Shown: positions 34,891 to 46,601 of the stretch, in pieces
How the letters are laid out: each line of letters begins with the position of its first letter
Position numbering within the stretch: the stretch's first letter is position 1
Assembly (NCBI GenBank): GCA_051453625.1
Contig: JBOZIK010000001.1
Location: 286,440,662 to 286,487,262 of the forward strand
Direction: 5' to 3'
DNA length: 46,601 bases
From: Welwitschia mirabilis
Lineage: Eukaryota; Gnetophyta; Gnetopsida; Welwitschiales
Program-made: the position numbers and the translations under genes
The notes under the pieces: model-generated
Told to the model about the DNA's origin: nothing
Database searches by the model: none
Seen by the model: the letters and a program-made list of their open reading frames with translations, nothing else

Positions 34891-37800
34891 ATTTTATAGC
34901 TATTAAAATATTATTCATCATACTAATCTATTCCAAAAGATTTAAAATCTTGAAGAAGAAAACCTACCTCTTTACTTATGAAATTGTATTCATTTATTAA
35001 ATTGTATTTGCCCCTTTGCCTTAGCATTCTTATGCCCTTGACATTTTTGCACCCTTTTCCTCAGCATTCTTGTGCATCTACCTCATCATTATTTACCATT
35101 TACCTTTTCATTGTTTGGAAGTACAATTAAAAGTCACTAAGAAGGGTAATTACAAGTTACAAAAATGACTAAGAATAATATCTTTCATTATGAGTGTAAG
35201 CTGGTGCTCTGCTTCTTGATAGGGAGTGCTCTTATACTTTGGTACAAACGTTTTCATAAACCTAATTTCTACCATTAATAGTGGTTATGCTTGTAGGTGG
35301 AACTAAATACTATAAAGAGAATAATAGACTAGTAAGAAGAATCAACAAAACCCTTGGTTTTCACAATCTCAAGTTTCTTTTACTTTAGTCTACTACGTGG
35401 TTAACTTCACTATGGACTATAACATTAGATTTGGGAGATAAAACTTTGAGGAAAAAGCTATATTAGGAAGAGATTTTTAATCAAAAGGGATTAACAAAGG
35501 ACCTAGATCAGTTTGCATTATCAAAGGTTAAGGAAATCAAGAATGGAAGGTTGTCAATGTTTTCCATGTAAGATTTTTTTTTTTTATAGGCTTATGTGAC
35601 TAGTCAGGGACCTTATGGAGAATCTGAAATTTTATTTAAATGATTTATTTGAGAATAACCTACTCAAAGTCTTAGAAGGATTCATCGAGAGGGCTCCCTT
35701 CATGTAATTCAAAAATGTAACTTTTTTTAAACCTTGTTTAAGCCCTAGAGTTGATGTGTATTTAGAATGCTAAAATAATGTTATACATGTAAAAGAAATA
35801 GAATAGATCAGCTATGCATAATTGTATATGATATGTTAATAGAATTTCATGACTATCATCTTAATGAAATAAAAGTCAATGGTATCTTTCAAAACTATTT
35901 ATTTTACAAAAGCACAAAGAACGCTGAGGAGTAAAATCATCATGGTATGAATTCATGATTTTAAACGCCTCATAGTTTGATAAAAAATTTGAAACTCTAT
36001 AGGTATTATTTTCATATACTAACAATTAAATGTAGGATTTTCTATAAAATGAATGAAATATTAGAAGTCAATTTTAAAGGGAAAAGAATTATATAGAATT
36101 TATTAAAATCAAAGGTCAACTTCAAATGGCAGAGCATTCACTATTTTGATCATCATCAGTGTCTACAAAAGGTCCTATTCATTCTCTCATGCTATTAGTT
36201 TGGAATTGATCTACTATTTATTTTTTTAGTGTTACTTGTTGATATATTTATTTTGTATACTTCTTACTATTTAGTAAAATATATTTAATGTAAAAATGCA
36301 CTTTTCACTTCTCATTGCTTCTAGTCATAATAGAGCTATGAAAGAGACATGAGTTGGCTAAAATTTTAGAGTAAATATTCTTGATGACATTATGACATAC
36401 TTCATTATCTTGTTCTACATTATACAGCCTATATTATGTCATCTTTTTCTTTACTATGCTTGTCTAAGCTAAGATAATATTTATTTTTAAGGTTATCATT
36501 TTTAATTACATTATTGTCTCTTCATAACCTTAAAAAGTTTGTGAGATCATAACTACTATTTTTATCTCTTTAAAAGTGTTTCGCTATAAACTTTTTTCAG
36601 TGACCTTCATACTAATGTTGATTTGGATATTCATCCACTTCAATTCTTAAGTGTGTTGTGTTTTTGGCTTCTACTATTTTTCTTCTAAGTGCACATAGTG
36701 GTTAGGTTCTTCTAAACAAATTCCAATATAAAACCCTAGGCCTTTGTCATGCAAGTCTCCTAGCCTTTCTTACAAGATAGCTAATTCATATCACAAGTTT
36801 TAATCATTATTCATAAAGAAATAACATTTTTAATGAGTTTAAGAACTATAGTTTTTACCTAATAATATTAAAAAATAAGCCAAAAACATATGGCTAATAT
36901 GTCTCATACTAGAAAAAGGGGGTTCTTTTGATGGAGTTATTTTAGTGTAGATGTAATTTTTACTAAAAGTGGAAGCTAACTACAGATTTTCCATACAACA
37001 ATCTAAGAAAATAGATACTAGAATACTTGTGATGTACATTCTTTATTGTTTTAAAATATGTGTTACAAAGATAGGTCTATAATTTGAATATTAATACTAA
37101 ATCATCTCCATAATTTTGTTTGATGAGTTCTATTTTAAAATAGAAATTGGTTTAGATCATTTAATTTCAAGTTGATTTATGGTTTTTCCTAGGCCTCTCA
37201 AAATTATGATATTAAACCATCTGGATTAAGGTCTTGTTTGGTTTTAAAGTAAAAAGTTCTTATTATAGTTTCTCTTCTAATATTGCCTCTATTAAGATTT
37301 TTTTATTTGCCTTTAATACAGTTGATTTGATTTTATTAATCATCTCTACTCTCTAGTTTAGGCTTTGAAGTGTTTCTTGATTGAATAGATTTTTTACGTA
37401 ATGTGAGTTGTGTTAGGTTATCTTTGATTTTCCTTATTGTCTTGGCTAAATTTCATTTAGATGTCCATAAGGAAAAACAATCTAACTAACATCCATTTTA
37501 AGAAGATGACTCTATAGTTCATTCATTTTCCTTCTTTCTGCTAACATTTGTTATCATGACTTGCAAGAAGAACATTTGAGAACCTACAAAAATAAAAAAC
37601 CAAAATAACCCATATGCTAGAAAGAATTCAAGAAGATGAACTTTATCTGAAATGTATGTATTTAAAAACAAAACTAAAGATTTTGTGAAAAACATTTATG
37701 AGAAATTATTGTCTTAATTAGGACATGAATTCAACATGGGAAGAATACTTTACAATCTTTGAAGAATTATCTTTAAGATATTAAGAAAAGATTATGTGTA

Positions 37801-39091
37801 GGTAATACATAAAACTTTGAGACTGGAAAATGTGATAATTATGTGGTTAGAAAATTTATCCTTTTTATAGAAGATTACTAGTTGTGTGCTCCTTAAACAT
37901 TTACATTGAAAGTGATTAGAGATGTTGCCTCTCATGCATAGCTATTATTTACAACTATCATGTGGTTATACAATTTTTTCTTTTTCTTTGAAGCACTATT
38001 TCTTGAAGTACGATAATGTTGATATCCAATTTCATCAACATGGATTTTTTAAAGAAAATAATAGATATGATAACGGTAGATTTATTCTTTTATTAGGTAG
38101 TTTGTTTGCTATGTAAGAAACTTATGAATTTAAAATAAAATAAATAATTTGTTAGATTTGAGATTTTCTAAGGCAGTGGTGGAAATGCTAAAAGAGCATG
38201 TTCTTTATAGCTTAAAAGTAATAGATGGATATTTAAAAAAGGCTTTTAGTAATGTGTTTCTTTTATAGCATTTTTCAGTAAGGTAATCTTATCTTAAGCT
38301 TGAATTGTTTATTGAAAAAATATAGAACATGAAGCAAGCCCAAATAACAGAAATAAGCCCAAACAATAGAAATGAATGAGATTAAGTAGATGTTAGAGAT
38401 GCTATTTTTTAAATCAAAGTCATTAATTAGAAAGCTAGTTTTCATTTACTCTAGAAAAGACCTAATAATTATAATGATTAATAGTGTTCCTGATATCACA
38501 GTGAATTGCATGAGAAGGAGAAGAGATAAAAAGAAGGCCTAATAATGATGCAATTATTCATGATAATTCTGACAGCAAGATTTGCATATTACATAGTATC
38601 CAACCTATAGTTCCCATCCATATGAGTGAGGGCACAATAGATAGCTTTAGATCTAAAGGTCTTAGGCATTATCTCATTTGCCCTTGACTATATTATTATT
38701 ATTTCAGTATAACTAAAGAGTCCATTTTCAACTTCTAGTTTTCCATAGAAAATGTCATGGAAAGTTTGTTATTGTCATGTATGTGACTATCCACATTTCT
38801 TATTGCAGCAATATCTACAATGACAAATCCTTCTTATTTATCTTTTGATCTCTGGATAAATAAAGGTTAGCCTTACAATACTTCTAGGATATTCACTTAA
38901 GACTTTAGCCTTTGTCTTAATGCCTCTAGATCCTATAACAAAATTAATATAAGTGTCTTTTTCACCTTCACTTATCGAGATTTGCCATCATCTCTACAAT
39001 AATCATGGACATATTAATTTTTGTTTCTCCAAACTAAAAGGTTATAACCAAAAGATTCTCTAAACATGATTTCTATAGATTTTGGACTCTA
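34891..39091. other. AT-rich spacer, no gene seen
   Basis: It contains a two-copy short repeat at about 35010-35080 ('cc.ttgcc.tagcattcttatgc' type). A faint LINE-RT-like 'DLNPDGLIS' occurs on the minus strand near 37215. Neither supports a gene call. Confidence 0.45.
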
Positions 39092-39094
39092 GAG

Positions 39095-39368
39095 TTTTTG
39101 AGGATTGTTATTGCTAGCAATATTAATTCTATTGATGTGATAATTCATTTGCCAATTTTATCTAAAAAAGTTGGCATTCCTTATGTATGTGTTCCAAGTA
39201 AAGAGGTTTGGCATTTTGGAGACGTATACTATCTATATGTTTTTCTTGTTTATTCTTTCATATTTACCATTGATTTCATGATTTATATCATATTTGCAAG
39301 ATCTTGCTAATGCAAGAGCCATAAAGAAGCAAACATCACCCAACCATAGGATAAAACCAAAGAGATAG
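39095..39368 (+). pseudogene. NHP2: NHP2-like pseudogene fragment (H/ACA snoRNP L7Ae-family protein), two exons
   Basis: NHP2 binds the kink-turn-like part of H/ACA guide RNAs in nucleolar pseudouridylation complexes. Exon part 1 (39095-39205) reads 'FLRIVIASNINSIDVIIHLP' then 'ILSKKVGIPYVCVPSKE'; this follows the family core 'CVIAGNISPIDVITHLPILC...GIPYVYVPSKE'. A donor GT follows at 39206. After 94 nt of T-rich DNA the frame resumes at 39300 with 'DLANARAIKKQTSP', matching 'DLANAGATKRPTC', and stops at TAG 39366-39368. The acceptor should read ...TTTGCAG|GAT but reads TTTGCAA|GAT, so the AG is lost. The final strand of the fold is not conserved and the upstream exons are not visible. The kept intron argues for a DNA-level duplicate, not a retrocopy. 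The family identification comes from memory of the family consensus. Confidence 0.75.
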
Positions 39369-39584
39369 TAAACATCAATATTTTATTCACTGAATTATAA
39401 TCCTCATTTCAGATCATGTTTTTTTTAGGCTTTGCTAGGTAATAGAGAAGTATTATAGATGGCTTTGTTGACTTCTATAAGAGAAGTTATGAGATTGGGC
39501 ATGGGTCCCATGGGTAAATAGTACAAAAGGGTTTTCTACAGGCTCTTGAAAGAAATTCTATCCATGCCATTCAATTTTAATAAA

Positions 39585-40555
39585 TGTGGATCGACCCTAG
39601 AAGGGGGTGAATAGGTCTGTTTTGAATTTCTGTCTCCTTGTTATTCAATAACCTGCAAAAACCAATATATAAAAATATACTAAAACAAGATATATACTAG
39701 TGGATAGACACCACACTTCAGCCTTGTAGACTCCTTGTCCTAGCTGGCATACATTAACTCAAATGATTGGTTTTTAGGCTCACCAATAACCTTTCACAAC
39801 CATAGAGGATTTTGTGGCTTATCCTCAACCAAGAATAGAAGAAAGTGAGATGGATGCAAAAATGCACAGATGTAATCTCTAAAGCATAACTATCTTCTTT
39901 GCAATGTGATATAACAATGCAAGTACAATAGAAATCTAAATATTTTCTGAATAGTTCAAATAAGTACGTATCACATATATCAATTCCAGTTCAATTCTTG
40001 ATTCTACGATCAGTTGCTTTCTTATGTTTAGAGGAAGGCTTTTATAATAGAGAGAAATCGTAAGACCATTTAAGCACAAGAAAAGGAACAGTTGCAATGT
40101 TCTAAATAACCATTGCCCTTTTTAGACGAACCATTGTGATATAATTTTTCATTATAAGGTCGACCTTCTGTTGTATTCGGTCGACCGTACTTGTGGTCGC
40201 CCGTGTTTTATCTTTCAGTTGCCCTGTATTCTCACAGATTTTCTCAGTACAAGAAGTGGTGCAAGATCGGTCTCCCTTGTGAAAATATCCGGTCACCCTT
40301 TACTAGGTGGATCGTATAGTTATGGTAGGTCATCCATAATGCTGTTAGTAGAACTCTTGCTACATATTGTAGGGTCTCCCATATAGATATCTTTGGTCGC
40401 CCGTATGTCTATCTGGATGAGGCTCACTGCATGTCGTGAGGTCACCCTTGTTTATGTTTGTGGTTGCCTATGTTTCTAGCAGTTTATAGTATACTACAAG
40501 TCATACGGTTACCCATGTGAATAATCTCGATCACCCTTAGGGATAGCAAATATTG
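39585..40555 (-). mobile_element. LTR, copy 2 of the GGTCGCCC-motif family (5' part missing)
   Basis: It aligns with 44389-45100 from about 39779 onward, extending further at its left end. The left terminus reads TGTGGATCGACCCTAG; on the minus strand that is a 'TATTCACCCCCTTCTAGGGTC' type stretch ending in CA, a common 3' end of plant LTRs. Similarity is lost after 'ttagggatagcaaat' near 40550, so the part holding the 67-bp array is missing. It carries an extra segment of about 75 bp (around 40400-40480) that copy 3 lacks. No clear primer site follows on its left. Confidence 0.65.
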
Positions 40556-42372
40556 GCCTTTGGTAGTATAATATGGTAATTGTGGAAAATCCTATGTGTC
40601 CTTACTTCTCTGACAGTGGTTGTACTCTTCTCATTGTGGTGAACTTAAGTTATGAAAAATAAGAAGTTGAGGAACAGTTGTACCCTAAGAATCATTTGAA
40701 ATGTAACTAGTTACCAAAGCTACAACTCTGTTACAACTTACACAAAAAATTAAAAAGAGATTAAGAGAGAAATAAAACTAGCAAAACAATATTCTAGTCT
40801 ATGATGGAATTTGTATTCAAATATTTTCAATTCAATAGCATGCATAATCATCAAATTCTTTTCAAGCTAAGGGAAAGATTCAAAGTTTTAGAATTATTTT
40901 ACATTATCTTAATAATTTAATAAATTATTTAGTTTAAATATACTTTAATGAAATTGATATGCTAATAATAAAATAAAAATAGTATAAAATAACTTTATTT
41001 GAAATAAAAATAAAAAATTTATTAAGTAAAAGGATTTATTACATCCACTTGCAGGAATAATAGCAAAAACACTTCTCAAATCACTAAGCAAATAAATCAC
41101 CAACTAAAGCAATTCAATTTTTGAAGTAGCCAGAAAACTTATTCCTCCTATGAAAATGCCTATTCTTAGAATATGATCCTACAAAATTCTCAACTAGGAG
41201 TAGTAGATGCATCTCACCTAGAGATTCAAATAGCATATAAATCTCCTCTGAGTGGAATCATCAAAAGTTTCAATATGGTTTAGCATCCTATGTTATATTC
41301 TCTATATTTTCCTTATTAAAACTTAATGTAATAAGACTAGGAATAGGGTTTGTTCCTTTAAGCTAAGAAACCCTTCCCTCTAGCACTTACATTTGCCTAG
41401 CTAATTAGCTTAAAGAAACATCATAAGATGAATCTCTATAATTGAGCTACCAAAGAAGTTATTCAATTTTGACCCTCAAATACTTACCCATCAAGTGATG
41501 GATCATGGGATCAAAACTTAAGAGAATGACACTGCTTTCAAGACAATCCTTGTTAGCCTAAGTAATGAAGAAATCTAAGGTATCTAAGACTTTAGTAGTT
41601 AATTTGTAATCATAGTATGAGAACTATTGTACCACATTTTTGGATCTAATGGAGACTTGAAGTGACTTAAGGTCTACACTACTAATGCACATGTCTATTT
41701 GGATGGAACCTAAGCTGAACAAGCAACATTTCACTTTTTAACACCCAAGGTAGTAATAAGAGAAGGAGGGGAAGTGCAAGCCATAAGGATTAATAGAGAA
41801 AAGATGAGAAGAATTGAAAGATGATTAAGTGAAGAAATTCCAAAGCTTAGGTAAAGAATGATAAATGGATAGCATGTAAGAAATGAGATTTATAGCATAA
41901 GTCTTACTATCATTCTTAATAAGTGTAATTCATATTACATTATCTAGTGTACATGTATTCAATCTTCAAGTAAAGGATTGTGTAAAAGTAGTATAACTAT
42001 TTTACCAATAGCTAAAGTGTGTCAAGTGTCAGCATCAATCTTAGAACAAGTCTAGAATCAAGGAATTCCAAACTAATCAAGGTTTAATATAAAGTTGGAA
42101 CTTCAAATTGATTTATAATTAGTTTAGATTTTCTAAGGTGCATACCATTATAGAAACCCATTAAAATTTATCATCATAAAATACATTACTAATTAATTAT
42201 CAAAAACCTTGCAAATGCTTTTTAATCAAAGAAAGACTTTATGGGCTATGTCTAATAACTTAGAAAAGATTTTACTTTATTTTAAGGAAGAATAAGAAAT
42301 GAAATTTATCAATGTTTTTATTCCAATAAACTATCATCATAAAATAGGCCTTAAAACAAAGATCATTTGGTC
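40556..42372. other. AT-rich spacer, no gene seen
   Basis: Stops in all frames; nothing recognisable. Confidence 0.5.
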
Positions 42373-42770
42373 GATTGACACAAACTCAAAGTCAAAACTT
42401 TGAGTTAGATTTTAGATCAAACCATTATGATGAGAATTTAAATCTTTCGGCTAACACCAACTCAAAGTCAAAAATTTGAGTTAGATCTCATACCAACTTT
42501 TTTTTCTTGTAATTTAAAAAACTATAATCAAACAGTATTACATGATTAACTAATACCAACTCGAAGTTAAAACTTTGAGCTATATTTTGATCTAACCCAA
42601 TTATTTCTTCATCTTATAAGAAAAAATAAATATTGCTTGACTGACTAATACTAACCCAAAGTCAAAACTTCAAATTAGATTTTAAGCCAATAATCAACAT
42701 ATAAGCTCAAGCAGTTGACTGACACCAATCTAAAGCCAAATCTTTGAACTAGATTTCAAGTTAATCTTGC
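42373..42770. repeat. Five-copy irregular tandem repeat with an internal hairpin
   Basis: Copies start near 42373, 42451, 42549, 42641 and 42715 (spacing 75-99 bp). Each has 'ctgactgacaccaactcaaag', then 'tcaaaa', then 'ctttgagttagatttta'. The CTCAAAG...CTTTGAG arms form a stem of up to nine pairs in the first two copies and are eroded in the last two. Confidence 0.75.
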
Positions 42771-44288
42771 CTTTTTAAACTTGCTTCTAATTTCTTAACA
42801 ATTCCTTCTCAAATTTCTACCATAACTTTATCATGTGACTTTCTTTTTTTATTATTACTTTCTTTCATAATGATAGTAATTAGAATTTGAAGGACCTCAT
42901 CAAGAACTTTTAATCTCTCAATGATCATCTTTAAATTATTCTAATTGGCTCTATGATGAATTCAATTGTTTTCATCAAGAACTCGATAGTTATTAAAGAT
43001 CCTCATTGAACATAGTATTGTAGAGAGTAGCCACCACTTAAATATTCCTTTCCATTTATCTAGCACATTAATTAAACTTATTCTTAATAACCCCTCCTCA
43101 TTCTCCATGATTCCCATGACAATGTCGATTCCATGTTGTTTCAACCACACTAGGATCCATGATATTAGTTATAACTCAGTAAATTTTTCTGATTTATACC
43201 TTATTAACATGTAATTCAACTTTTTCCAACATCAACAGAATATGAAATAGTTTTAGTCCCATTTATTTTAATTTTTGTTTAAGATCATGTTTACTCCTCA
43301 ATCATGTAAAATTAATGCATCTATAAGTATAATTTTTTTCCTATATTAAGTAAAAGTCAGGCCTATAACTTTCACATTTCATATTCTTATGTGTTTTCAT
43401 GCTCTATCATGTTTTCTCATGATCTATCATGTTTTATCATGCTTTTAAAATCATGACAAGATGGCTTCACACAAAATTTTCAAGGCAAACTCTAGCATCT
43501 AATATTAGAGCTTCTAGAAAGGGGACTAGGATATTAAAGAGAAGGAAATAAAAGAGAGCTTTTGATGAAAAGGTTAATTACCATAATGGATTTAATGGTT
43601 TTTTAAATAACTATAGAGTTATTGATGGCCCTTATTAAACCCTCTTCATGAGAGAAGTGAACATCCCTATCATGAAACTATTATGAGTTTATAGAAGAAA
43701 TGTTTTAAGGTATATTTTGAGTAGAACAGTTGTCTTAAAAACTTGAATAAAACATATGAGGAATTGGATCTCTAATCTATTTAAATGCACATGGTAGTTT
43801 CTGGAAAGTATATTAATAAAGATTTGAATGAAGTAAATTTTATGAAAAAAAGATTTTTCTGGTAGAATAAAACTCCTGCGAGATAAAGAGGTAAAAGAAA
43901 TCTATGCAAATAGGTTAGACTTTTAAAAGGAATTTACTCAATGAGGAGTTATTATAAGAACTCCATAATCTTTATGCAAGAAATCCAATGTATCTAGAAG
44001 ATAAAGAAATTAATGCAAGCTAGGAGAACCATGACCATACTTATGCAATTATCAGGATTAAAAGTGCTAATTTTGAGTTTAAAAAGTAAGGACAGTTGTA
44101 AAGCACTAAACTCACAGCATAAGAAACTACAGATTCTACTTTACTAAGCATCTTGTACTATGAATGTAATAAGGAAGATCTATCCTTAAAAAATTTAGTG
44201 TTTAAAGCATCAATAACTTGAACCTCTTTCTCTCTTTTGTATATATATTTGTTTGTAAAGGGACTAACAAAATCTTAAGCTTGGGGAA
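42771..44288. other. AT-rich spacer; short CATG-containing repeat at 43395-43445
   Basis: 'tctatcatgtttt' recurs three times within 50 bp. The minus strand of 42962-43150 holds an open frame of 62 codons that I do not recognise. No gene call. Confidence 0.45.
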
Positions 44289-44388
44289 NNNNNNNNNNNN
44301 NNNNNNNNNNNNNNNNNNNNNNNNNNNNNNNNNNNNNNNNNNNNNNNNNNNNNNNNNNNNNNNNNNNNNNNNNNNNNNNNNNNNNNNN
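44289..44388. other. Assembly gap, 100 N
   Basis: Exactly 100 N. It hides the 3' end of LTR copy 3, which by comparison with copy 2 should need about 190 bp more. Confidence 0.9.
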
Positions 44389-45483
44389 AAATAACCTTTC
44401 ACAACCATAGAGGATTTTGTGGCTTATCCTCAATCAAGAATAAAGGAAAGTGAGATGGATGCACAAATGCACAGATGTAATCTCTAAAGAACAGCTATCT
44501 TCTTTGCAATGTGGTATAACAATGCAAGTACAATAGAAATTTGAATCTTTTCAGAATAGTTCAAATAAGCACATATGACATATATCAATTCCAGTTTAAT
44601 TTTTGATGCTACAATCATCAGTGATTTTCTTGTGTTTAAAGGAAGGCTTTTATAATAGAGAGAAATCATGAAATCATTTAGACACAAGGAAAGGAACTGT
44701 TGCAATGTTCTAAAGAACTGTTGTGCTTTTCAGACAAACCGTTCTATTCACAACGGATATAATTTTTCATCGTAAGGTTGACCTTCCATTGTATTCGGTC
44801 AACTGTAACTGTGGTCGCCTGTATTTTATCTTTCTGTCGCCCTATATTCTCGCATATTTTTCTCAGTATAGGATGTGGTACAAGATCGGTCTCCCTTGTG
44901 AAAATACCCAGTCGCCCTTGACTAGGTCGCCTGTATAGTTATGGTAGATTACCCGTAATACTATTAGTAGAACCCATGCTATGTGTCGTAGGGTCTCCCA
45001 TCTAGATATCTTCGGTCACCCGTATTTCTAGTAGGTTAGAGTATATTGTAAGTCATATGGTCACCCATGTGAATAAGATCGGTCGCCCTTAGGGATAGCA
45101 GATTGTATTAGTCTGAGTGAAATGCGATCATCCTTATGATTAAGCTCGGTCATCCTTATGAATAGTAGACTGTCTCAGTCCGAGTGAAATGCGGTCGCCC
45201 TTATGATTAAGCTCAGTCACCCTGATAGTAGATTGTTTTAGTTCGAGTGAAATGCAGTCACCCTTATGATTAAACTAGGTCATCCTTGGGTTAACCAGTG
45301 TTTTTTATGTTGTTAGTGTTCAGTCACCTGGAATATAATGTGTGGTCGCCTTACTCTGAATCAGTGTTAACAGTTCTTAAACATTTGGTCATCCGATATT
45401 AACCATCGATCGGCCGAAGAATACTTGCCTATAAAACTATCTTACAAAAACTTGTTAATTTAATCAATGAAAATGGATTCTCA
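44389..45483 (-). mobile_element. LTR, copy 3 of the GGTCGCCC-motif family
   Basis: It aligns with copy 2 (39779-40550) in its left two thirds and with copy 1 (1-310) in its right third, so it bridges the two. The right terminus at 45483 (TGAGAATCC on the minus strand) is followed by the polypurine AAAGGGGGAG, which marks it as a 3' LTR. Its left end is in the gap at 44289-44388. Confidence 0.7.
45080..45276. repeat. 67-bp tandem repeat, three copies, inside the LTR
   Basis: Copies start at 45080, 45147 and 45214 (67, 67 and 63 bp), and a fourth partial unit starts at 45277. Each unit holds two GGTCRCCCTTATGA-like motifs, so the unit itself looks built from a shorter repeat. Confidence 0.85.
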
Positions 45484-45488
45484 AGAAA

Positions 45489-45500
45489 CTCCCCCTTTAT
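45489..45500 (-). other. Polypurine tract (AAAGGGGGAG) of the right-hand element
   Basis: It lies five bases before the LTR terminus when read on the minus strand. Two further RGGGGGAG motifs occur upstream, at 45540-45547 and 45741-45753 ('AAAAAGGGGGAGA'). Confidence 0.55.
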
Positions 45501-45572
45501 CATTGATTGAGGAAAAAACAATAATTTAACATCTGGGTTCTCCCCCTAACTAATTTAACTTGGAAAATTATT

Positions 45573-45737
45573 NNNNNNNNNNNNNNNNNNNNNNNNNNNN
45601 NNNNNNNNNNNNNNNNNNNNNNNNNNNNNNNNNNNNNNNNNNNNNNNNNNNNNNNNNNNNNNNNNNNNNNNNNNNNNNNNNNNNNNNNNNNNNNNNNNNN
45701 NNNNNNNNNNNNNNNNNNNNNNNNNNNNNNNNNNNNN
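45573..45737. other. Assembly gap, 165 N
   Basis: It lies between the polypurine tracts of the right-hand element. Confidence 0.95.
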
Positions 45738-45858
45738 TTTTCTCCCCCTTTTTGATGAAATCAAGGATGAGGAAGACACAAAAAAACTGGAGAGCACACA
45801 AAATATGACACAAGGACTCAATCAGACTCGAGGAAATAGAAGCCTAAGCTCCCTCACT

Positions 45859-46601
45859 CTAAGAGGTGTCAACAACAGGAGTTCCACTGGCAATTATGGC
45901 CTTCTTGATGTGACAAGTCCGTGAATCAATCCGATGAAGAAGGTGAAGAATTTCTAGAGTTTGAGAGGCCTTCACCTTAGGCCTAGAAGGAGCAGCAGGT
46001 TCTTCAAAAATATGCATCCTTGACAATGTACCATGATCTATAGGCCCCATGGTTCTAGATCTCCTACCTAGTAAGATGAGAAATGCCAAAGTGATGATAA
46101 ANNNNNNNNNNNNNNNNNNNNNNNNNNNNNNNNNGCATCTAAATCTCTTCTCTGATCCATAGCATAAATGAGATAGACTCGATAAAGCTCATCTCTATGC
46201 CCTACAACTGTGAGGAAGTTGTAAGACATGATGAGGTGCAGCAGCCGAAAGCGAGAAAAAAGTTAGGAAGATTTAAGAGTCTTTTTCCAGGTAATGTGTG
46301 TGCCACACATATGGTGAGTAGCTACATCTTTTTCCTCAAAAGATTCTACCATGGGCCAGTACTCTCCCCAGTTTTCTCTTGGAAGACTAGTGAGGGAAGC
46401 TATCAGATCTGCTGTGATACGCATTTCCTGGCCAAAAACAGAGGTAATGAAGGTGGACTAGGAGGCATTGTACCTGGCTTTTGAATAGAACAACCTAGTA
46501 ACTAAGGGGTAGCAGGTGCCAGAGACGTGGAGAAAATACCCCCAATTCACTTCTTTCAGAAGAGTCTGGATTTCCCTGAGGCTAAGAAATTGCATAGGTT
46601 C
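45859..46601 (-). pseudogene. Broken Transposase_32-like (putative plant transposon protein) coding region, partial
   Basis: It enters from the right edge on the minus strand. The frame reads 'FLSLREIQTLLKEVNWGYFL', a stop (46460-46458), 'SVFGQEMRITADLIASL', 'LPRENWGEYWP', a second in-frame stop (46265-46263), then 'LLHLIMSYNFLTVVGHRDEL', a 33-N gap (46134-46102), and a C-terminal part ending at TAG 45861-45859. The pattern [E.W...L...G..YP.LV..FY], a G-x4-x(S)-x-I-A-x-L segment and [H...I.YN.L...GHRDE] matches the domain found in extra ORFs and gag-adjacent ORFs of plant LTR elements. Given the gap length as assembled, the C-terminal part is out of frame with the rest. An env-like or extra ORF before the 3' LTR of a SIRE-type copia element fits its position just upstream of the polypurine tracts; the lineage is inference. 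Confidence 0.6.

Noticed and set aside
37190-37250. LINE reverse-transcriptase-like 'DLNPDGLIS' on the minus strand
   Set aside because: Only one short motif, with stops directly after it; no other LINE domain found nearby.
46197-46484. 95-codon plus-strand frame at the right end
   Set aside because: It is the antisense shadow of the Transposase_32-like region, which has domain similarity on the minus strand.

Overview
This is an AT-rich, gene-poor stretch of a land-plant nuclear genome, most likely a seed plant; I cannot name the species. Three things place it in plants. A foldback at 21.8-22.0 kb has the shape and sequence of the plant miR159/miR319 family. A decayed exon pair at 39.1-39.4 kb reads like plant NHP2. 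The retrotransposon types are also plant-like: Ty1-copia with a tRNA-iMet primer site, and an element carrying the putative plant transposon (Transposase_32) domain. No intact protein-coding gene is visible, and most open frames here are short chance frames in AT-rich DNA. Eight runs of N interrupt the window, three of them exactly 100 N.

Layout. 1-310: one end of a long terminal repeat (LTR) of a family rich in GGTCGCCC-type motifs. 311-3.4 kb: mostly gaps and AT-rich spacer. 3.4-3.7 kb: a cluster of short palindromes. 3.7-7 kb: a minus-strand relic, probably gypsy-like, with a gag-like frame and a primer-site-like sequence. 7-10 kb: featureless repeat-derived DNA with two gaps. 10.06-18.55 kb: five diverged copies of a block of about 1.1 kb, interrupted by a 2.2-kb segment and by a 0.63-kb GC-richer insert. 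20.5-23.4 kb: a compositionally distinct single-copy-looking island that holds the MIR159/319-type gene on the plus strand, with TATA-like boxes and small upstream ORFs. 25.25-25.44 kb: a second small GC-rich island. 26.28-30.34 kb: a degenerate Ty1-copia element on the minus strand with a 409-bp 5' LTR, primer site, and gag, protease, RT and RNase H remnants. 30.3-39 kb: AT-rich spacer with a second palindrome cluster. 39.09-39.37 kb: the NHP2 pseudogene. 39.58-40.56 kb and 44.39-45.48 kb: two more copies of the LTR seen at the left edge. The second of these is followed by polypurine tracts and a broken Transposase_32-like coding region that runs off the right end.

The only element that looks functional is the microRNA gene. 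Its precursor keeps a long symmetric stem while its surroundings are decayed repeats. In other plants miR159/miR319 guides cleavage of GAMYB-type MYB or TCP transcription-factor mRNAs. The mature sequence here differs from the common forms as I remember them at position 6 and at the 3' end, which makes it the best target for follow-up.
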